A stretch of 64,000 nucleotides of DNA from Brachionus rotundiformis (Eukaryota > Rotifera > Eurotatoria > Ploima > Brachionidae), in the NCBI GenBank assembly GCA_016802295.1, contig JAESIW010000203.1, positions 410,264-474,263 of the forward strand. Direction: 5' to 3'. The notes under the pieces were generated by a model. That model saw only the letters and a program-made list of their open reading frames with translations. It was not told the origin of the DNA and did no database searches. How positions within the stretch are numbered: position 1 is the first letter of the stretch; the number at the start of each line of letters is the position of its first letter. Of this stretch, positions 55,896-64,000 are shown in pieces. Both the position numbers and the translations under genes were made by a program.

Positions 55896-56989
55896 AAATA
55901 AATGTATCCACTTTATATACCTCCAACTGACCTGTATCTTTTAAAATTTAAATAAAAAAACTAATTCATATAATTTAGGAAGAAAATTCAATTTAATGAG
56001 AAAAAAAGCAAAAATTATTTGAGCTTATATTTTTCTTAAAATACTGTATGCTCCACTTATCTAATCAGAAAATTAATAAATCTAAAAATAAGACAACTAC
56101 CAAAACTAAAAGGAAATTTTCACTATTTCGATTACTCAATTAATCAAACTTAAGAATTTAAAATAGACAATTTTTTCCTCATTATTAATTTATTTGATCA
56201 GTTTTATTTTTAGGTCTCACACATTTAAAAGAAAGTCTAATATAAAAAATATCCAGGGACAAATTTCTAGACAAAAATAAAATATTTTCATTCTTTTGGC
56301 TCAAGTTGATTTTGAATTGATTTTTTAGTTATTTTCATGTTATTTTCATATTATCTAATTCTCATAATAAATTATCAACAACAAAATTTTATTTTCAAAA
56401 AAATGAAGTACCTTTAATAAGAAATTATCAAAAGGTACCTGATTTTAACAAACATCTTTGATCTTTTGTCCAGCTTATTTAAGTCAATAATTTAATTTAA
56501 TCTAAATTAATCAGTTTTTTATTTGAAAATAATCGATTTGACAAAAAAATAGCTATTTAAAAATTATTTATTATAAAATATTTTACAAGAGCAAAAAAAA
56601 ATAAATATAAATAAAATAAAATAAATCGAATTTTTTAAGCAAATTTTCAAAAATATTATTTTTGAACCTAATGATTGACGCATTATCCTATTAGCAAAAA
56701 AAAAACAAGATTTAACATATTTCACTAAAGATAGAAAAAAATAATTTATAATTTATTTATCTCCAAATAAATTCATCTAATTGCAAAAAAAAAATAATAA
56801 AAGTTTTATTTTGATTTGGATAATTTAATTGATAAATGAGGCTAAATGGCACCATTTTCTTTTCCAAATATTCGACCATTATCTCTTGAATAGTCGAATT
56901 TATTATTTGGCGTTGGTCAGATAAGACTGAACTTGCCAATTGGCAACCAAATTAATTAGAAAATAAAAAACTTGATTAAAAAAGCTGAA
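55896..56989. other. AT-rich spacer, synaptotagmin 3' flank
   Basis: No supported gene. A 60-codon minus-strand frame at 56757-56939 has no ATG at its start and resembles 3' UTR. Confidence 0.45.
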
Positions 56990-59900
56990 CTATGGCTGTT
57001 CGCCAAGCGCTTGTGCCTGCTGCTTATAACCATTCGAAATTGGCTTTGACTTAAAATTAAATAAATTAATTGACTTTGAGTTTTTTCGATTATTGATGGT
57101 AAAATGTTGATTTGGATTGTGATCACTGTCAATATTGGAGCTGAGTGTGCTCAGAGAATGCCACCAAGCAATGGACTTCTTGCTCTCGAGCATATCTTTC
57201 CATTGGGCGTACTCATTGCCTCTAGAAGATGAAGACACTGAAACTGAGCCGAGTAATTCACGATTGGTCAAAGAGTCATGGTATACCAAAAACTGAATAA
57301 TTATATCATTAAGCTGCTCTTTTTTTAAATTGGTAAACACAATTTCTTCATTGTAAATTGGGCACATGGTTCCTTTTTGGCACGATGTTTTCTTTTTTTT
57401 GAGCTTTTTGCCCTCTTTGGTCAATATGCTCACCTTAACAAACGGATCTACAAAAATAATTGATATATCTAAGAATATTTAAAAAAAAAATTTCTAAAAT
57501 ATGTACCCGGAAGGGTTTTTTTATCAGGACCAAGGCCTTGCAAATTTCTGGCCTTAATTACCACTATGGTCAGACGCTCGGCAGTTGGTAAATAGGCAAG
57601 TGAAAACATTAGATCGCCAATATAATTTTCCTAATTAAGAAAAATTGCTCAATATTAATCCGATTCTAATTAAACTAATTTAAATTAATACCTCGCTTGG
57701 TCTGACAAATGGTTTTATTTCCTTGAGGAATATTTTTTTGTTCTCAATGTTTTGGTAGTTGAGCTTAAGGCCGAACATGCCGAGGCATTCCTCCCTGGTA
57801 ACTTTGTCCATTTCGTGAACAGATATTTCAAGATAGCGCGAGTCCAACTTGCTCATGTCCAAGCAGTCGAATTCGAACTGCTCCTCGAAGACAGGATTAG
57901 AGCTGCGTTTGATAAGCTTGGTCTGGTACGATGATTTGTCTGGCATTAGTGCACATTTGCAGTAAAGGTCCGAGTTTGGGTTGGCATCTTTGAACTGTAG
58001 ATCGAATATTCTCAACAAATCGACCATTAGCTTCTGAGAATCGGTCAGGTACTGGACCCCGAACTCAAAAGTACCAATCGAGTCAACCACTTGTTCTTCC
58101 TTTTCATTCGAGTTGCCCTCTTGGTTAAGCTTTTGGTAGAGTGTTTTCTGTAGCTCTGTTGGATCAATGGGGTCAAACATGGAGGCTCTGCGGCGACCGG
58201 ATGTGATTGCCGCGGGATTCCGCGACCCTGCTCCACTACTTGTGCTGCTCTCGCGTCTACTATTATTTTGGTTCATTGAGTCACCTTTTTTTATATCCAA
58301 ATCTTGACAAAAAAATATTTAAATTAAAATATTTATCTTTTTATAAAAAAATATTATTGATATTGATTGATGTCTATGAATAAAAAAAATAAAGAAAAAT
58401 GTTAAATTTTGAGACCAATTTTCCTTCGGATTGTTGTTTGCATAATTAAAAAGAACAAGGAATAAATTTTTTTTTAATTTCATTTTTATGGCTAAATTAA
58501 ATTCTAATCAGATAGAAAATTATTTTTTTATCATGATATATCAAGGATTAGTTTGGTAAGTCTAATGGGAATTGAAAAATTGCTCTATTCTACGGCAAGC
58601 ACACAAGCAATTGCATTGATTATTCAATGCAGGGATTTTATTGACTATCTTTAATGCAAAATATAAATTAAAATTTAAAATTAATAAATATTTTTATTAG
58701 ACTAGTCGAAATGCTTCTTTAAAACATTTAAATATTTATTTAAGAGAATAATCATGTTTGACAATAAAATACTAACTAATTAAAAAACTTTATAAAATAA
58801 ATTTAGCTAAGATTTCGCTTCCATTTTCTACTTGGAAACGTCATAGCAATTCTAATTGAACCATGAAGATAATTTTAAAGCTATTGCTAAATTTTTTGTC
58901 AATTTTAATTTATTTTTGGAAGCAATTAATTTTCAGTCAGATGTCTCCCAGCTCTAAGCATGATTAGTGTCGAATTATTTTTTTCCAATCAGCCATGATT
59001 TTATACTTGATTCGAATGAAAGATATGATAAAAGTATTTTTTACATATTAATTTAAAAATTAATAAATTTAAATGCTTAGTCTTCTTATTCGATTTTTTT
59101 TGTACTGACATAAATGAAAAATAAAATTTGATTAATTAAATTAGCAAATTAATAAATTAATTAAATGCTCTAAAATACCAGAAAAGGAAAACGCTTGTAT
59201 CTCCTTAAATTAACATGGAACTAACATGGTTTTTGCTCATTTGCTGAATTTATGATAAGCTGTTCAAAATTTTTGTTCAATTTAATAATTGATAAATTGA
59301 AATTTTAAGCCTTTTTATTGCATTATCAACAAAATCTCTTAAGCTAAATTGATTGATAGAAATTTTTGATTATGTGCTTAAAATTAGTTGATTATTTTTG
59401 TTCAGTTTGGCAAAAATGTTCCAAACTAAGATTACACTGTTTAGTTTTTTGTCAAATATTTTTTTTCTTAATGATTTTTAAATTTATTAATTAAAAAATA
59501 AATAAATTTAAGGTAAAAACGGAATAGGCTGCCAAATTATAGCTTTTAAATCGTGATAGAGTACCAAATTAGCCTTTTAAGCAAAATAATTTACTATAAT
59601 TATTTCTTGTATGCCACTTAATTATCACTGATTTTATAGCTATATGGGAAAAAAATTATTTTAATTCTAGCCTTGATGAAGGAAGTTTATAAAAAGATAC
59701 CAAGCCAAAATTTGACTCATAACTCGATATAACTTGAATAAATAGTTCTTTTTTTTAAGAGTTGGATCTAAATAAATAATAAATTATTAAAAATAAAATC
59801 AAAATTAAATCCCTTAAATCCAAATTTTATTAAGGAAGTTTTCAAACTATTTCTCCCTGCCAGCAGCTTGGCGACATTTTTACTCCTAATCTAAATAATT

Positions 59901-62900
59901 AATTTTCAATTGTATGCAACGAATATCAACTTTTTATTAAATTTTTTCCTCTAAGTACTTGGAAAATTTAATAAATATCCAAACCAGGATTTAACAAGCT
60001 TCCTTAATGCAAAACTAAATGAGAAAATAAATATAAAGATCTGGATCTCAATACTAAATAAATAAATTTGCTCAATACTTAAATTATTTTATTCGGCTTT
60101 ATATTTAAGATAATACCATAAAGACTTTTTAATTACCAATGCATTTTTCCAATAAATTGTCTAAAATTGGCTAATTTCCTATTAAATTTATCAATCTTGA
60201 AAAAAATTCTTCGAGCAAAATTTATTTGTTCAAAACAGAATAATCAATTTTTATTAGAGTGAAAAAAAAGTAATCAAAATTATACTAGATATTTCAAATA
60301 TACTAATAGATAAGACAAAAAAATCCTAATAGGAAAAAAAAGTCAAATTAGCCTTGGAATGGTACATTTTTTACCTTGAATCTTGACAAATTATTGATTG
60401 AAGATAGTTGTTTTTTTTTTTATTTAATTTTTTTGATAAATGAACTAAATTTTAAAACACGGAAATGACTTGATTGAAAATTTTAATTTTTAAAACTCTA
60501 ATGAACATTAGCTTTTCAAAAAAATAAATCTAAAACATACGATAAAATCTTAATAAAAAAGCAGCATCCGAAAGAGTTGGCGGTGAGTTAAATACATTAA
60601 ATAATTTCTATGTCACATCTATTAATGGTTATGTTCCAATTGTCAATCAATTAGACAAGCTGCTGGCTTTTTGAGCTTTTAAAGAATTAGAATTTTTCAT
60701 GAATTTAATTATCTTTTTTTTCTCCGATTTTTCAATTATCTAAAAATAATTTTAATTCAACAAAAACCGTAAGAGACCTGACGCTTTAGATATTAAATTT
60801 CGTCCATGAAAAATAGAAATTTATTCACATTTTTTCAAATAAACGAAATTATCTTATCTTTGCAAATGAAAAAAAAATATATATTTATTTTTTTAATAAT
60901 TCTAAATGCAAAATTAAAAAAAATTAAAAAACATGAATGCTTTTGAAATAATCGAAGTGTTCTGGAACAATTTCCTCCACGGAAAATACCAAAATAGCTT
61001 TAAAATTTCCAAAACTAAACAACCTTAGACTAATTATTTTTATTTATCAATGTTTCAAATAAAAATTTTAAATTATTATTCTCGTTCTAGCAGATTGTTT
61101 ATTTGACAAGATGGTTAATTGGAAATAAATAAACTCCTAGTGTTTTTTTGTCATCGAATGTTCTTGATTAGGAAAATGTATTTTAAATTGATAAAATAGA
61201 CAAATAATTAATTTTTTTTAAGTAATCATTTAAACTATTGAGCAATGTAAAACATGTAGTTTAAGAAGCTTTGCAGGTAATCAAGTATATCAGGACCGAG
61301 GCATTCTTAGATCAAAAATGGGACTAATTTTGTCAATCAAAAATATATTTTTTATGTTTTAGAAATTTCTGAAAATAAATTTTGTTAAAAAATCTCTAGT
61401 GTCCAATCTAATTAACCTGATGTCACCTTGATGGCAAAAATTTTCATATTAAAAAAATTTTGATTGATTTTTCAACTTAATAAAACAAATATAATAAAAA
61501 ATAAAAGAATAAAAGCTCCATGGAGATTTATTAAAATAGAATTCCACGTCTGAATTATTTCCTAATAGGATTTTTTATTCAACTTTTTTTATCTAAATCT
61601 ATTTGATTACTTGGCAAAATGACAACAACATATACACAATTTACGTCATTAGCAAAATTGTGTCAGCAAAATTAGACTAAAAAAATAAATTTTTAATTTT
61701 TTACCAAGATCGTTGGTTTGATTTTCTTCAATTTCGTCAAGACCATTTGCATCAGATTTGAGCTTGTACAATTTTTGATTAAAGCCGCTGATTAGATCCG
61801 CGTTTGGAAGACTAGCTCGCTGTTTTTCGAGTCGTGCATGCCTCTCTATTTCAGGTGGTACCCAAAACTTGTCGCCCAAATTGGCAGGGGTCACGACTGA
61901 GTATTGTCTGTCTCGGGAGCTTGCACTGGAACTGGTGGTTCCAACTGAGCATATGGAAGATTTCTTAGAAGACAATAGACATGGTGCAATGCTTGGCTGC
62001 TGTTCCAAAGCGACCAGCTTTAGACTGGAGTCTTTCAATGAGCTTGGATAGTTGATGCTAAATTTTCTGTAGCTTAGATCCGAAATGCTGTTATTGGTAT
62101 AAACTGAAGAAGCGTCCGAGAGTCTTTTTTGTCTGTAGTAGTTGACCACTGCTGGCTCGTTGTAGCTCGATGAAATGGATGAGCTTTTTCTCGAGCTAGA
62201 GATGGAATTTTTCTTGGAATAGTCAATGGAGCTTTTGGCGCTTGAGTAGCCTGATGTTTTAAGCTGAGAGCTTGGCTGGGACAAAGAATCGTCCGAGGAA
62301 AATTCAGCTGAGTTTTGCATGTCCTTAAATTTGACACTATGTGTCGACGATGATGCCGTGCCTGGGCCCTTTAAGCTGCTGTTTTTGCGCAAAGACCGCC
62401 TTGCCAGACTTTTGATTCTTTTTTTGGCCTTAAATTTAGCTGCACTTTCATTTTCAGTTACCAAACTGGACCCGGTCAGAGTGATACACGAATGCCGTCT
62501 GCTCTGACCAATTGGACCTTGCTCCTCTGCTTCGGACTCGGCTTGAAATGTTTTCTTCAATTTATTTACTAGTTGGTGGATAAAGCCGTCTGTGGGCACA
62601 TTGGTTGGTTCAGCTTTCAAGTCATTGCTTGGCAGCTTTTCTTTTTCTAATTGATTTGTCTCCATTTGAGCTAATTGTTGTTTTTTGGGCTTTAAATCCG
62701 AATTTTTCATTTCATGCTGCAATTCAAAGCACATAATACACTCTGGGTTTTTACATATTTCTTCCTTTTCCTTGGCATGCTTGGCACAGTATTTAAAATT
62801 TGTTCTTTTCTTCATCAAAACACTAACAAAATATACTAAAATAGTGAATAGTATAGCGAAGCAGACAATTATGATCATTATATAAGCCATTTTTTCCAGA

Positions 62901-62914
62901 AAATGTTCATCCAT
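56990..62914 (-). CDS. synaptotagmin with long linker and two C2 domains
   Basis: A membrane-anchored vesicle-traffic protein. Four exons: 61705-62914, 57692-58302, 57507-57630 and 56990-57447. They give 800 aa. Exon 1 encodes an N-terminal transmembrane helix (residues about 10-33), a Cys/His cluster just after it (C43, H46, C54, C59, C62) and a Ser-rich basic linker of about 300 residues. C2A (about 470-600) has LRIFDLQFKDANPNSDLYCK. C2B (about 608-760) has GDLMFSLAYLPTAERLTIVV and KEGKKLKKKKTSCQKGTM, the polybasic strand, then the WxHSL end. Ca2+ ligands look incomplete: C2A loop 3 is VHEMDKVTREE, and C2B loop 1 has lost its first Asp (LQGLGPDKKTLPDPFVKV). Calcium-independent function, as proposed for SYT12-like members, is inferred. 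A 3402-nt intron separates exons 1 and 2; joining them keeps phase (G|AT). Confidence 0.83.
58303..61704 (-). other. 3.4-kb synaptotagmin intron
   Basis: Donor CTTG|GTAAAA and acceptor GTCAAG|AT bound this AT-rich interval, more than fifty times the usual intron length here. No nested gene is recognised. A hairpin at 58612-58631 has arms TGCATTGA and TCAATGCA with a 4-nt loop. Regulatory DNA is plausible but not shown. Confidence 0.5.
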
Positions 62915-64000
62915 CTTGGCAATTGTATTAAGAGAAAAAATTTTTTCTTTGTTTTTATTTTTTTAAATTAGTAATTAGTTCAGGTAAGATTATTAATCAT
63001 CTAAAAATGAAAATTGGTAAACATTCATGCAAAAATGTAGTTTCCTAGGAAGATTTTGGTTTCCGTCTTTTTGAATTAAACTTTTTGTAGAATAAAGTAA
63101 ATGTAAAGATGGTATCCATACCAGGTATTTTGTCAATTAGGAAAAAATTTATATCTAAATGGTATGCATTAGGATATGATGTCGGTTCTGGAAAATTTAT
63201 TTATCATAAATTGAACTGAAGGGTTTTCTTAAGAGAAAATTGTTTTTATTTTTTTGCCAAAATTCCAAACTTAAGTTTAAAAAAATATGAAAATTTAAGC
63301 GGCAAATAGCCATTTATCGATTTTTATTTAAATTTTATACTTGGCATAATTTTATAAAGAATTAAAAAATTAAAAAAGAAAATTGTATACTTTGAATTTT
63401 GATTAAAAATACGGATGTTTATCTAATTAGCTCAAATTGAAATTAAATTAAAAGAATAGAATTTTTTTTTCTTCTCGCTACAATCAATGGTCTCAAAATA
63501 AAAAATAAAAAAGTATTCCTGCAGAGGAAAATACCTTAATTGTATATTTATTTTAGATACAATTTTTGTGCATTTAAAAGATTGATTTTTAGTCTAAAAT
63601 AAAGGAAATAGTTGCATAACATTCATGATAAAACGATTCATATTTTTTCCTGCTATAGTAAAAAATTAAAGATTCTAGTTACTAGCACTATTTGATTAGA
63701 ATAATTGAACTTTTTATTTTCGTACAAATTAATAATTAATTAAACATGCATAGAAGCTATTTGACTATTTAACGAGAACATATCATGAATCAAAGCTGTC
63801 AATTGTTGGCCAAATAATCGATTGCCATTTAAATGACAATATCAGCTAGTTTAGAATCTAAGAACTTGACAAAATTACGTAATATATTGTAATATGAGAA
63901 GTATTTTAATATTAGATAGATGAAAATTGACAAATCTGAATACAAGACTAGGCAAATACTCATAAATACTGGAAACCTTAAAACTAGTCTATGATAACAT
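62915..64000. other. upstream flank of the synaptotagmin gene
   Basis: AT-rich; presumably contains its promoter. No gene or structured element is recognised. Confidence 0.45.

Noticed and set aside
56757..56939. 60-codon minus-strand frame after the synaptotagmin stop
   Set aside because: Begins at TTG, AT-rich, no recognisable family. Most likely 3' UTR.
61649..61704. Read-through end of synaptotagmin exon 1 (421-aa product)
   Set aside because: The donor at 61704 joins in phase to the C2A exon. The read-through tail is short and hydrophobic, with a typical intronic composition.

Overview
The window reads as nuclear DNA of a small-genome metazoan. Coding exons are moderately A+T-rich and everything between them is extremely A+T-rich. 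Most introns are 46-66 nt with GT...AG ends and the code is standard. The gene families are animal or eukaryotic: Rho kinase, synaptotagmin, a proprotein convertase, an LRR/Ig receptor-like protein, cullin-2 and CFAP70. Very low GC with tiny introns would suit a monogonont rotifer such as Brachionus, but that placement is inference; only 'compact AT-rich bilaterian, probably spiralian' is well supported.

Layout. 1-7.1 kb, minus strand: methylmalonyl-CoA mutase (MMUT), a Yip1-family Golgi protein (YIPF5) and a type-A DnaJ (DNAJA2-like). 10.5-15 kb, plus: CFAP70 (15 exons). 15.4-18.8 kb, minus: SRP54 and YKT6. 21.4-27.2 kb, plus: Rho-associated kinase (17 exons). 27.6-30.3 kb is a mobile/repeat block: one copy of a GC-rich palindrome-studded repeat, then a decayed Mutator-like element with terminal inverted repeats and a 9-bp target duplication. 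30.7-31.7 kb: a secreted protein with four Ly6-like domains. 32-37.3 kb: cullin-2 (minus), divergent from ASPSCR1/TUG (plus). 41.7-43.7 kb: an LRR/Ig membrane protein. 44.8-47.1 kb: a REV1-like protein with only the N-terminal BRCT and C-terminal interaction domains, facing an unrecognised RING protein. 47.6-54.2 kb: PIGQ (minus), a proprotein convertase (plus), a small unknown gene (minus), PIGZ (minus) and COX19 (plus), tightly packed. 54.5-55.9 kb: an orphan exon and the second repeat copy. 57-62.9 kb, minus: a synaptotagmin split by a 3.4-kb intron.

Functional themes are housekeeping: secretory traffic and GPI anchoring (SRP54, YIPF5, YKT6, PIGQ, PIGZ, convertase, synaptotagmin), ubiquitin/p97 (CUL2, ASPSCR1, RING protein), mitochondria (MMUT, COX19), cilia (CFAP70) and cytoskeletal signalling (ROCK). 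There is no prokaryote-style operon. Two divergent gene pairs have start codons less than 200 bp apart.

The strongest novelty is the catalytic-core-less REV1 (44770-45798): a translesion-synthesis scaffold without the polymerase. Next is the two-copy GC-rich repeat (27596 and 55191), whose stem-loops persist even where the loop sequence changes. All gene models come from reading splice signals and reading frame by eye; no search or transcript data were available.
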